Shown here piece after piece: positions 46,534-54,550 of a stretch of DNA of 64,000 bases; the stretch's first letter is position 1; each line of letters begins with the position of its first letter. The position numbers and the translations under genes were made by a program. Under the pieces are notes generated by a model, which did not search any database, had not been told where the DNA came from, and saw only the letters and a program-made list of their open reading frames with translations. This DNA comes from an uncultured Dehalococcoidia bacterium (lineage in GTDB: Bacteria; Chloroflexota; Dehalococcoidia; Lucifugimonadales; CATQGZ01), in the NCBI GenBank assembly GCA_958295685.1, contig OY282365.1:1240001-1304000 (forward strand). The letters are read 5' to 3'.

Positions 46534-46830
46534 TTGGAAGTTGCCTTCCGCACCGGAAAACTCCAGCGGTGCTATGAGAACCTCAGTGAAGCATCGCGCC
46601 AGTGGGGACCGGTGGTCGGCAATCGGTACATACGAAGGATTGAGACTCTGCAAGCCGCAGCCGCATTCGGCGACCTGATGGAAATCAAGTCGCTGCGGCT
46701 ACACGCGCTGAAAGGTGACCGGGAGGGCGAGTACGCCCTGACCATACATGACAGATGGAGGCTGATCCTTATATCGGACCAGCCTGACAGACTCTTAGTT
46801 CAGGAGGTAACCAACCACTATGACCATTAG
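46534..46830 (+). CDS. higB: HigB/RelE-like toxin of a toxin-antitoxin pair
   Basis: The 98-residue protein matches the plasmid-maintenance killer (HigB) family. VAFRTGKLQRCYE opens it, followed by GNRYIRRIETLQAA, and SLRLHALKGDREGEYALTIHDRWRLIL holds the usual RNase-site residues. Members cut mRNA at the ribosome. It starts at a TTG and overlaps the antitoxin start by 11 bases, toxin first, as is normal for higBA. Confidence 0.85.
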   Translation: MEVAFRTGKLQRCYENLSEASRQWGPVVGNRYIRRIETLQAAAAFGDLMEIKSLRLHALKGDREGEYALTIHDRWRLILISDQPDRLLVQEVTNHYDH

Positions 46831-47902
46831 CCCCAACCGTGCATGGTCGGACCTCCCGGTCTCGCCTGGCAGCGTACTGGAGGAGGAGATCGAGTATCGC
46901 GGGATGACTCAGAAGGAGCTCGCCGCCCGCATGGGCCGCCCGACACAGGTCATCAACGAGATCGTCCGCGGCAAGAAGGCCATCACACACGATACGGCGA
47001 GCGAGTTGCAGAAGGCCCTTGGGGTATCCGCACAGTTCTGGGTGAATATGGAGACTGCCTACCGCATGACGCTTGCCAGGCAAAAACACCGCGAAGCCCT
47101 GGAAGCCGAGACGGACGCGCTGAAAAAGTTCCCGGTAAACCTGATGCAGAAGCGGGGATGGATTCCAGGACACAGCAAGCTGGCCGACAAGGTACTGGCA
47201 ATTCAGGAATTCTTGGGGATTGCCTCTCTCAACAATGTCGAGCAGACGCTTGCCGCTTCGTTCAGAATCACGGGGGGCGGGAACTACTCTCACGAAGCCC
47301 TGGCGGTCTGGCTCAAGCAGGGAGAGGTTCTGGGCGAAAAGATCGAAACAGAGTCCTTCGATCGGACGGTTTTCGAAGGGTCACTCCCTCGGATTCGAGG
47401 CATGACCACGATGCCTCAGCAAGAGTTCATGCCAAAACTGACAGAAATCTGCGCATCGGCAGGTGTCGCGTTTGTCGTGGTCGAAGAGCTCCCCAAGAGC
47501 GGCGCCAACGGGGTCGCCCGCTGGCTGACTCCCGATAAAGCGCTAATCCAGCTCAGCCTCAGGTGGAGATGGGCAGATATATTCTGGTTCACGTTTTTCC
47601 ATGAAGCCCGTCATCTGCTTGATAACCGGAGAAGAAGCTACGTTGACGGCCCCGGCGACGCTCCGAACGCGGAGGCCGAGGAGTCCGCGGACCGGTTCGC
47701 GGCTGACCTGCTCATCCCACGGCCCCAGTGGGACCAGTTCACGGAGGCGGGATGCTTCTCCGCCCCCGATGTCGAAAGCTTCGCCCGCAGCATCGGCATA
47801 GATCCAGGAATCGTCGTGGGGCGCCTTCAGCACCACGACGTGATTCCATACAACAGTCTGCCCAACCTGAAGTCACGGCTCATCTGGGAAGTATCCAACT
47901 GA
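46820..47902 (+). CDS. higA: HigA-type antitoxin fused to an ImmA/IrrE metallopeptidase domain
   Basis: The 360-residue protein has an XRE helix-turn-helix at about residues 27-72 (GMTQKELAARMGRPTQVINEIVRGKKAI) that binds the operator. A second half has the zinc-peptidase motif HEARH at 261-265, followed by AEEESADRFAADLLIP-type residues (EAEESADRFAADLLI). ImmA/IrrE proteases cleave XRE repressors, so this fusion may control its own stability. This long HigA form is about 260 residues larger than classic HigA. Confidence 0.88.
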   Translation: MTISPNRAWSDLPVSPGSVLEEEIEYRGMTQKELAARMGRPTQVINEIVRGKKAITHDTASELQKALGVSAQFWVNMETAYRMTLARQKHREALEAETDALKKFPVNLMQKRGWIPGHSKLADKVLAIQEFLGIASLNNVEQTLAASFRITGGGNYSHEALAVWLKQGEVLGEKIETESFDRTVFEGSLPRIRGMTTMPQQEFMPKLTEICASAGVAFVVVEELPKSGANGVARWLTPDKALIQLSLRWRWADIFWFTFFHEARHLLDNRRRSYVDGPGDAPNAEAEESADRFAADLLIPRPQWDQFTEAGCFSAPDVESFARSIGIDPGIVVGRLQHHDVIPYNSLPNLKSRLIWEVSN

Positions 47903-48023
47903 TGGGCACCAAGTCCCACGTGGACCAGCGCGACCCGACAGGCACGGCTTCACCCCCGTTCATTGGAAGCCGCGCCAAGTCTCGGAGGTGCGGGACACCA
48001 CGCGCGTAATCGGCCCCCTCCCC

Positions 48024-48650
48024 CTAAACCTCCGCCTCCTCATCGACCGGCTCGGCCTCCTCCGCCTCCTCATCGACCGCCTCCGCGTCGGCCTCGATCC
48101 GCGGCGCGCTCACGCGCGCCAGGAGCTCGTCAGGGCTCGTCAGCAGGGTAACGCCGCTGCCCACCTTCACGTCGCGCACGTAGACCGCCTTCTCGAAATC
48201 GTCCAGCCCGCTCACGTCGATCACGAACGAGCCCGGAACGTCCATAGGCAGGCTCTCCACCAGAACACTCTGGAGGGGCTGCATCACCGTCCCGCCCATA
48301 TCCACCGCGGCAGGAGCCGCCCCGTCCAGAACCACGGGCACCTCCGACTGGATCGTCTTCGACACGTCCACCCGAAGAAAGTCCACGTGAAGCACCTCCT
48401 CCGAAACCGGGTGGCGCTGCACCTCCCGGACGAAGCACACCGCCTCCCCATCCTCCACCTCCACCGTCAGCGGAACGTTCGTACCCACGCGGGGCAGAAC
48501 CCTACCGAGCTCCTGCGCCCCCACCTGGTGGAACGACGGCTCGCCCCCCCATCCGTAGACGTGGACGGGAACGCAGCCCTGGCGGCGCAGCCGCTTCACC
48601 TTCTTGCCTATCACGCTCCTAGTGTCCAGCCTTATCCTGATCTGGTCCAT
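48024..48650 (-). CDS. rplY: 50S ribosomal protein L25 (CTC form)
   Basis: The 208 residues start with the 5S-rRNA-binding L25 domain (RIRLDTRSVIGKKVKRLRRQG, VHVYGWGG) followed by the TL5/CTC beta domain and an acidic tail (EEAEEAEPVDEEAEV). The tail is of a type common in long L25 forms. It stands alone between accessory genes, so this core gene is embedded in the island. No gene is seen in 47903-48023. Confidence 0.93.
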   Translation of the reverse strand: MDQIRIRLDTRSVIGKKVKRLRRQGCVPVHVYGWGGEPSFHQVGAQELGRVLPRVGTNVPLTVEVEDGEAVCFVREVQRHPVSEEVLHVDFLRVDVSKTIQSEVPVVLDGAAPAAVDMGGTVMQPLQSVLVESLPMDVPGSFVIDVSGLDDFEKAVYVRDVKVGSGVTLLTSPDELLARVSAPRIEADAEAVDEEAEEAEPVDEEAEV

Positions 48651-48682
48651 CTGGGTACCCTCGCCTTGCTCAGTGGTTCTAC

Positions 48683-48716
48683 GCCATCCGGCCCCGAGGC
48701 TTCGGGGCCGGATGGC
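48683..48716. terminator. Long perfect hairpin between capsid gene and rplY
   Basis: GCCATCCGGCCCCGA (48683-48697) and its reverse complement (48702-48716) enclose a 4-base loop. It would stop or insulate transcription from the capsid gene. No T-run follows on either strand. Confidence 0.65.
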
Positions 48717-48732
48717 CGAATTGTACCACAGG

Positions 48733-50211
48733 CTAGGCCACCCCGGTTATCCCGTACTGAAGCGCCGTGTGCGTCGCGCTCGACCTCGACCCGCTCCGCT
48801 CCGTCAGCGCGTGACGGAAACTCACCGTCACCACCGTCTGGCGCTTCTGCGTGTCCCGGTCCACGTCGATAGTCAGCTCCCGGCGGAACCCCTGCGCCCA
48901 CTGCGTCCGGTTGAAGATCAGCAGACGGCCCGTATCCGTCCCGTTGCCGGCCGCCGTCACCTTCCCATCCGTATCCGCCAGCCTCATCTGCTCCGACACG
49001 ATCACCGGAATACCCTCGATCGAACCCAACATGCCCGTGAGCAGCGTCGCGTTGGGCCCCAGCTTATCCATCGTGCGGAACTGGCTGACCGACTGCGCCC
49101 GGATGAAGGTGTTCACGTCCATCACCCAGACCAGCTGCGACGGCCTCGCCCCGTACTTCCCCAACTTCGCTCTGATCTCGTTGAACATGTCGTCAGACAC
49201 CGACGCCCCGTGATTGTTGCGCTGCCCCGTATTGTCCACCAGCGGCAGGTGGATGATCCCGTCATACCCCAACAGCCAGTGCGCCTTCCCGGCCTCCGAG
49301 GCCGAGATGACCGCCCCGTCAGCGTTGATGTTGTTGCCCGTCGTCCTGTCCGCGTTCAGAATGATGTCGTCCAGAGCCTCCGCCACGTTCCGAACCAGGC
49401 CCGCCCTGATCTCCGGCAGCAGCGCGATCACCGAGTCCTCCTCCAGCGTGAACGAATACGGCGCCTGACCCACCAATTCGTAAGCCGTCAGCGTCGCGCG
49501 GCCCGTCGACAGAGCCGTCGGCGACCCGGCCGCGTTCTCAGTCCCCGGATAGAAACTGACGTCTCCCAGCTGGCGCGGAATGTCGAACGGATTCGACGGC
49601 ATCGGAAAAGTCGGAACCAGCGGCCCCACCATCGTCTGCAAATTCACGTCCATCCACAACTCCCGCGCCTCCAGAGTCGACACCAGCTCGTCCCCGGAAC
49701 CGGCCGTAGTGCTGTCCATCGCCGCCCTCGTCAGAGTCTGCAGCACCGACCGACCGAACCCCTCGAACTGACCCGTTGGCTTCCGATCCACCGAGTACCA
49801 CTCCCTCAGCCTCCGAGCCGATTCCTGGTGAGACCCTTGAATCACCGCCGGCGTCAGGCTCGCCGCCAGCGTCTCCTTCGCCCCCTCCGCGCGATCCACC
49901 CATCCCGGACCGAACGACTCCCGACGCTGCGAGTGCGCGAACCGACGCAGCAGCGCCAGATCCAGAACATCCATCCCCGCGTAGGGCCCCTCCGGCACCG
50001 CCACCGACGCCGGCTCGTCCCCCTGCCTCATCACCGCGTCCCTGCGCAGCGTCCGATCCTGCTCCCGTATCCGAACCACCTCATCCCTCAGACGCTCCGA
50101 CTCCTCCCTGAGCATGTCGACCTCCTTCGTCACCGGGTCGATCCGCTCCTTCACGAACCCGTTGATGTCGCGCAGCTCCTTCTTGATCGCCTCCATTTCA
50201 GCCGTTGGCAT
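48733..50211 (-). CDS. HK97-family phage major capsid protein
   Basis: The 492 residues match the HK97 fold. An N-terminal coiled-coil scaffold-like region (EMEAIKKELRDINGFVKERID... to about residue 60) is followed by a linker and the shell domain, with FPMPSNPFDIPRQL, VGQAPYSFTLEEDSV and LGSIEGIPVIVSEQM. I chose ATG 50211, eight bases after AAAGGAGG. The prohead protease gene lies just upstream. No portal, tail or lysis genes are nearby, so this is an incomplete phage or a capsid kept for another use. Confidence 0.88.
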   Translation of the reverse strand: MPTAEMEAIKKELRDINGFVKERIDPVTKEVDMLREESERLRDEVVRIREQDRTLRRDAVMRQGDEPASVAVPEGPYAGMDVLDLALLRRFAHSQRRESFGPGWVDRAEGAKETLAASLTPAVIQGSHQESARRLREWYSVDRKPTGQFEGFGRSVLQTLTRAAMDSTTAGSGDELVSTLEARELWMDVNLQTMVGPLVPTFPMPSNPFDIPRQLGDVSFYPGTENAAGSPTALSTGRATLTAYELVGQAPYSFTLEEDSVIALLPEIRAGLVRNVAEALDDIILNADRTTGNNINADGAVISASEAGKAHWLLGYDGIIHLPLVDNTGQRNNHGASVSDDMFNEIRAKLGKYGARPSQLVWVMDVNTFIRAQSVSQFRTMDKLGPNATLLTGMLGSIEGIPVIVSEQMRLADTDGKVTAAGNGTDTGRLLIFNRTQWAQGFRRELTIDVDRDTQKRQTVVTVSFRHALTERSGSRSSATHTALQYGITGVA

Positions 50212-50281
50212 AGTCATGCCCTCCTTTAATTTGATTACTTGGTTGATTGAATCCTCTGGGCCGGCCCGGCCGACCCTCACT

Positions 50282-50360
50282 CCCGCAAGCGCCGGAATCC
50301 ACGGCGGGACACGTCCGCGTGTGGTGTATGTGCCTCACTCCCGCAAACGCGGGAATCCGC
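50282..50360. repeat. Two CTCCCGCAAGCGCGGGAAT-type palindromic repeats
   Basis: CACTCCCGCAAGCGCCGGAA (about 50277-50297) and CACTCCCGCAAACGCGGGAA (about 50335-50355) are imperfect palindromes. A related copy occurs at about 14508-14528. Such repeats are common dispersed elements in bacteria. The right copy encodes the last residues of the protease. Confidence 0.6.
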
Positions 50361-51240
50361 GCCTCATCTCCTGCGCGAAGCCGGAGACCAGAGACAGCGC
50401 CTCACGCAAATCCGCCCGCTCACCAGGAGGCGGGGGCGGCTCCGTGACCCCGGAGCGCCCGTCCGACAGGAACGCGTCGATCATGAGCCTGTGGCTCTCC
50501 CTCAGCGCCCCGGGATCGGCAGGCACCGGCACGATCGACCACTCCAGAAGCTCGGACCTCACGTCCCGCCGCGACCCGTCGCCCAGCCGCTCGCTCTCCA
50601 GAGGCGCCCAGCTTATCGACGCCGCGCGCAGAAAACCCTTGTCCCACGCGTTCCGTACACGCCGCGCGAACGGGTCGCCATCCAGAAACTCGAACCGCGC
50701 CGCCAGGCCCCGGCCCGGCCGCCACTCCAGCGACAGCGTCCGACCGATCGGCAGCCCCCCGGAAGGCGAGCGCCCCGTCAGATCGTGCGCCCACATCACC
50801 ACAGGGTTCCTGAAATAGTTCTCGGTCGACATCCCCGACAGATCCAGATCAGGAGACTGCCGCACCCTGTCGTTCGCCGCAATCGTCACCCGGTACTCAC
50901 CCTGACCCACCGCCTCGCGCTCCACCAGATCCGCCTGCGTCGTCCGAACCGTCCCCCCAACACCCTCATCCTGCGACGTCCGAACTATCCTCCCAACACC
51001 CTCATCCTGCGCCGTCCGAACCGGCCCCCCAACACCCTCGTCCTGCACCGCCCGAACCATCCTCCCAACACCCTCGACTTGCGGCGCCCGAACCGTCCCC
51101 CCAACACCCTTGACCTCGGTAGCCCCCACGGACCCCCTGGCTGCGTTAGTAGACAAAGCAAAGCCCCCTTTCGATTTCGGGGGCTTCTTCACCCTCACGG
51201 CGGCTCCGTCCCGGAGCGGTGCGTCAAGATCGACAGACAC
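50335..51240 (-). CDS. HK97-family prohead protease with decorated N-terminus
   Basis: The protein has 301 residues. Residues from about 113 form the serine-protease fold of HK97 prohead proteases: VVMWAHDL carries the catalytic histidine and LRAASISWAPLE the serine. Before that, residues 44-94 consist of five 10-residue units of the type GVGGTVRTAQDE. The N-terminus starts at GTG just after the promoter and is read through a terminator-like hairpin. The true start may therefore be downstream, and the repeats may be an untranslated or leader segment. It is 124 bases upstream of the capsid gene. Confidence 0.8.
   Translation of the reverse strand: MSVDLDAPLRDGAAVRVKKPPKSKGGFALSTNAARGSVGATEVKGVGGTVRAPQVEGVGRMVRAVQDEGVGGPVRTAQDEGVGRIVRTSQDEGVGGTVRTTQADLVEREAVGQGEYRVTIAANDRVRQSPDLDLSGMSTENYFRNPVVMWAHDLTGRSPSGGLPIGRTLSLEWRPGRGLAARFEFLDGDPFARRVRNAWDKGFLRAASISWAPLESERLGDGSRRDVRSELLEWSIVPVPADPGALRESHRLMIDAFLSDGRSGVTEPPPPPGERADLREALSLVSGFAQEMRRGFPRLRE
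51154..51186 (-). terminator. Attenuator-like hairpin in the protease 5' region
   Basis: On the minus strand AAGCCCCC and GGGGGCTT pair around a 10-base loop and are followed by TTGCTTTG. It lies about 55 bases after the promoter and could limit transcription of the capsid genes. Confidence 0.6.
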
Positions 51241-51270
51241 ACCCTAGCACAGCGGTTCGGCCCCTGTCAA
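51241..51270 (-). promoter_or_regulatory. Promoter for the protease-capsid genes
   Basis: On the minus strand, TTGACA (51270-51265) and TAGGGT (51246-51241) are 18 bases apart. The spacer contains CCGAACCGCTGTGC, as in the promoters at 3579-3607 and 13201-13229. Confidence 0.8.
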
Positions 51271-51281
51271 GGGCTGATCCG

Positions 51282-51330
51282 CCACTCTCCACTCCCCACT
51301 CCCCTCTGACCACTAGCCACTTTCCACTGT
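51282..51330. repeat. CCACTN hexamer tract between divergent promoters
   Basis: Repeated CCACTC, TCCACT and CCACTG units (AGTGG on the other strand) fill the space between the protease promoter and the HD-gene promoter. Confidence 0.75.
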
Positions 51331-51337
51331 TACGCCC

Positions 51338-51366
51338 TTGACAACGAGAACGCCCGTCCGCACAAT
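51338..51366 (+). promoter_or_regulatory. Promoter for the HD-hydrolase pair
   Basis: TTGACA and CACAAT are 17 bases apart. The chosen ATG is 23 bases after the -10 box. Confidence 0.7.
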
Positions 51367-51388
51367 GTCTACAGCTGGGAAAGGTGGA

Positions 51389-52696
51389 ATGGTTAGCTTG
51401 GCCGTCAAGCAGTATCACGAAATAAGAGACCCCATCCATGACTTCGTCAAGCTGGACAGCGACGAAAGGCGAGTCCTCGACTCTGGCCCGGTCCAGAGAC
51501 TCAGGCACGTCCACCAGCTGGCAATGTCTTACCTGGTCTACCCCGGAGCGACCCACAGGCGCTTCGAGCACAGCCTGGGCGTGATGGAGTTGGCGGGAAA
51601 GCTCTTCGACACCGTTACGGCTGCCGATAACATTCACGACTTGCCCAGCGACATGGTCACCGAGATGCGGAGTGACCGCAGGAGCTACTGGCGCAAGGTG
51701 CTGAGAATGGCCGCCCTGTGTCATGACATAGGGCACCTCCCATTCTCTCATGCCGCCGAGAAGGAGCTCCTGTCTGATGATTGGGACCATGAGCGGTTCA
51801 CAGTCGAATTGATCCAAGGTAACGAGTTAGCCGAGATATGGTCGTCGATGAAACCTCCCCTCGCTCCCGAGGATGTCGCGAAAATCGCCGTGGGTCCTGA
51901 GAAGATGAAGAACGTCAGTTTCTCGAACTGGGAAGCCCTGCTGTCGGAGATCATCAGTGGCGATACTTTGGGAGTCGACCGGATGGACTACCTGCTGAGA
52001 GACTCTCACCATGCAGGCGTGGCCTATGGCAGGTTTGACCACCACCGCTTGGTCGATACCGTGAGAGTGCTTCCTGTCAGCCAGGAGTCTGACGAGCCGA
52101 CGCTGGGCCTCGAAAGCGGTGGAATCCATTCCGCCGAAGCCCTGTTGCTCGCCCGCTACTTTATGTTCATGCAGGTCTACTACCACCATGTACGGATGGC
52201 CTACGACTTTCATCTGCGTCAGTTCCTGCAAGCCTGGCTGCCGAGCGGCCGGTTTTCGACGGATACCGACCAACATCAGCGTCTCACCGACAACGAGGTT
52301 CTATACGAAATATCACAGGCGGCCCAGGACCCTCTGGCTCTTGGGCATGAGGCTGCTGGCAGGATTGTGAACAGGAATCACTTCCGAGCTCTATACACAC
52401 AGACGCGCCAAGACAAAGCTGTATACGGAGACCCGCTCACTGCCATGTTCAACGCTTGCGTCGGAAAGTACGGTGAGTCCAAGGTTCACAAGAGCGAATA
52501 TACACAGCAAGCGCCGGCCCCGGAATTCCCTGTTGTGGGTTCAGAAGGTCAGGTGAAATCTTCTCATGCGATTTCAGGTGTACTGCACCAAGTCCCCATA
52601 GTGGATGTCGGCGTCCTCCTTGTCGATCCGGAGATTGACAAGGAGGCGTCAAGATGGCTAAACAGTAACAGAGAAACTATCCTGTCCCGAAGTTAA
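51389..52696 (+). CDS. HD-domain phosphohydrolase (YwfO/dGTPase-like)
   Basis: The 435-residue protein has the HD metal motifs. HRRFEHSLGVMELAG gives the first histidine, ALCHDIGHLPFSHA the HD pair, and VDRMDYLLRDSHHAG the last aspartate. IRDPIHDFVKLD at the N-terminus is typical of this dNTP-triphosphohydrolase-like branch, represented by YwfO and EF1143. These enzymes hydrolyse dNTPs or related nucleotides. ATG 51389 follows AAAGGTGG; a longer frame would start inside the promoter. The next gene resembles YwgA, which neighbours ywfO in Bacillus, so the pair is conserved. Depletion of dNTPs as a phage defence is possible. Confidence 0.85.
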   Translation: MVSLAVKQYHEIRDPIHDFVKLDSDERRVLDSGPVQRLRHVHQLAMSYLVYPGATHRRFEHSLGVMELAGKLFDTVTAADNIHDLPSDMVTEMRSDRRSYWRKVLRMAALCHDIGHLPFSHAAEKELLSDDWDHERFTVELIQGNELAEIWSSMKPPLAPEDVAKIAVGPEKMKNVSFSNWEALLSEIISGDTLGVDRMDYLLRDSHHAGVAYGRFDHHRLVDTVRVLPVSQESDEPTLGLESGGIHSAEALLLARYFMFMQVYYHHVRMAYDFHLRQFLQAWLPSGRFSTDTDQHQRLTDNEVLYEISQAAQDPLALGHEAAGRIVNRNHFRALYTQTRQDKAVYGDPLTAMFNACVGKYGESKVHKSEYTQQAPAPEFPVVGSEGQVKSSHAISGVLHQVPIVDVGVLLVDPEIDKEASRWLNSNRETILSRS

Positions 52697-52711
52697 AGGA
52701 GGAGAGTGACC

Positions 52712-53239
52712 ATGGAATTGATGCAGGGGGCGGAGCATAGAGCGCTGATATGTAGCCTCGTCAAGGCGATGCGGTCTGAGGACAGCTGGGCCGGCGAGAC
52801 CCAAATACAGAAGTGCGTCTACTTCCTGCAGAACCTGATGGCAGTGCCGACGGGCTACGAATTCATACTCTACAAGCACGGCCCATACAGCTTCGACCTC
52901 CAACGGGAGTTGGCCGTCATGAGGGCTCGCCTCCAGCTGGACATAGAACCGCGCTACAATTATGGCCCCTCGTTTACTCTCGGCCCCCGAGGTGAATTGG
53001 ACATTGAGCGCGTGGCCAGTCACAACTCTGCCATTGAGTTCGTCGCAAAGAAGCTCTCCACCAAAAACGTGCGTTCCCTGGAACGGCTCTCAACGGTGTT
53101 CTTCGTGCAGACCGAGAACTCTGACCTAGACGACAATCAGGTCGCCAGGCGGGTCAACAAGCTCAAGCCTCACATTCCCATTCCGACGGCACTCGAGGCT
53201 GTCGAGGAGGTCAACGAGTTGAGAGATATGGCTTCTTAG
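52712..53239 (+). CDS. YwgA-like protein of unknown function
   Basis: The 175-residue protein begins MELMQGAEHRALICSLVKAM and has TQIQKCVYFLQNL followed by YKHGPYSFDLQREL. That lysine-leucine, then HGPYS pattern resembles YwgA and, more remotely, Panacea/DUF4065 antitoxin-like domains. No enzyme motif is seen. It lies 15 bases after the HD hydrolase and has a strong AAAGGAGGAG site, so they are expressed together. A control or partner role for the hydrolase is inferred. Confidence 0.65.
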   Translation: MELMQGAEHRALICSLVKAMRSEDSWAGETQIQKCVYFLQNLMAVPTGYEFILYKHGPYSFDLQRELAVMRARLQLDIEPRYNYGPSFTLGPRGELDIERVASHNSAIEFVAKKLSTKNVRSLERLSTVFFVQTENSDLDDNQVARRVNKLKPHIPIPTALEAVEEVNELRDMAS

Positions 53240-53302
53240 ACCGAACTCAGGCTAGAGATGACGACGTGGCCTCTTTCAAGTCTATCCCCCACACCACCTA
53301 CC

Positions 53303-53443
53303 ATGACACCCAACACCATCGCCGACCTCCTGCAGGGCAACGCCTTCGACCTCCCACCGCACCCGCCCATGTACCAGGCCGCCCAGCGAGTCGCCCGCCC
53401 GAAGGCCGACAGGGTAAAATGGACGAGGCGCCGTGATGAGTGA
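53303..53443 (+). CDS. Small ORF overlapping the start of the ATPase gene
   Basis: This 46-residue frame, MTPNTIADLLQGNAFDLPPH then PPMYQAAQRVARPKADRV, ends RRRDE with its stop overlapping the ATPase start by eight bases. No family is recognised. It may be a small first gene of the ATPase-DUF4276 operon, or a chance frame. Confidence 0.35.
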   Translation: MTPNTIADLLQGNAFDLPPHPPMYQAAQRVARPKADRVKWTRRRDE

Positions 53444-54545
53444 GCTCGACTACATAACCGTGAAAGGCTTCCGGAGCATCGCGTCTATCGAGAAGCTCGA
53501 GTTCGGACCGCTCACCGTGCTCATCGGCCCCAACGGCTCCGGCAAGACCAACTTCATCGGCGTGTTCTCCTTCCTGAACGCCGTCCGAGAAGGCCGCCTG
53601 CAGGACTACGTGCTCAGCGCCGGAGGCGCCGACAAGGTTCTGCACTTCGGCTCGCGGGTAACCGGGCGGCTGCACGTCCACGTCTCGTTCCAGGAAGAAA
53701 GAAACCAGTACGAGCTCAACCTTGAGCCGACCGACGACGACGAGCTGTTCCCACAGTCTGAAACCGGCTACTTCTGGGATAAATCGAGGGGGCATCCCTC
53801 GCCCTACGCTGAGCCGATCGAAAGCGCGGGGCGGGAAGCCGGGATAAGCAAGAAAGACTCGAAGGGCGTCGCGCACTATGTGCGGCGGCATCTCGGTAGC
53901 TGGCGTCCCTACCACTTCCACGACACCGGCCCCCACTCGCCCATGAAGAAGACGGCCGACGTGAGCGACAACAGGCATCTCCGTCCCGACGGCTCCAATC
54001 TCGCGGCCTTCCTCCACCTCCTCCGTGAGAAGCACGAAGACTCATACGGCGTCATCGTGGGGACGGTTCGGCAGGCCGCCCCGTTCTTCCAGGACTTCGC
54101 GCTCGAACCCCAGCTTCTGAACCCCAACAAGATAAAGCTCGAGTGGAGACACGCGGGAACGGACGCCTACTTCGACGCAGCCTCCCTGTCGGATGGAACT
54201 CTGCGCTTCATGGCCCTTGCTGCCCTGTTCCTACAGCCGCAGAGGTACAGGCCGTCCGTGATCCTGGTCGACGAGCCCGAGCTGGGGCTGCACCCGTACG
54301 CCATTACCCTGCTGGCGTCGCTGATGAAGCAGGCATCGACCAAATCCCAGGTGATCGTCTCCACCCAGTCGTCCCTCTTACTGGACCACTTCGAGCCGGA
54401 AGAGGTACTCGTGGCGGAACGTGTCGACCGCGCCACACAATTCACCAGACTCGAATCGTCCAATCTGAAGACATGGCTGGAGGCCTACAGCCTGGGTGAG
54501 CTATGGGAGAAGAACGAACTGGGCGGAAGGCCCGTCCGAGAGTAG
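53436..54545 (+). CDS. SMC-like AAA ATPase of a two-gene defence-type module
   Basis: The 369-residue protein has Walker A GPNGSGKTNF near residue 31, a signature SLSDGTLRFMALAAL near 255, and Walker B SVILVDEPELGLHPYA near 280, followed by a switch histidine region (STQSSLLLDHF). It belongs to the AAA_21/RecF-like ATPases often paired with TOPRIM-like effectors. The DUF4276 gene directly downstream is such an effector. Start ATG 53436 was chosen over GTG 53433. Confidence 0.85.
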   Translation: MSELDYITVKGFRSIASIEKLEFGPLTVLIGPNGSGKTNFIGVFSFLNAVREGRLQDYVLSAGGADKVLHFGSRVTGRLHVHVSFQEERNQYELNLEPTDDDELFPQSETGYFWDKSRGHPSPYAEPIESAGREAGISKKDSKGVAHYVRRHLGSWRPYHFHDTGPHSPMKKTADVSDNRHLRPDGSNLAAFLHLLREKHEDSYGVIVGTVRQAAPFFQDFALEPQLLNPNKIKLEWRHAGTDAYFDAASLSDGTLRFMALAALFLQPQRYRPSVILVDEPELGLHPYAITLLASLMKQASTKSQVIVSTQSSLLLDHFEPEEVLVAERVDRATQFTRLESSNLKTWLEAYSLGELWEKNELGGRPVRE

Positions 54546-54550
54546 CCGAC

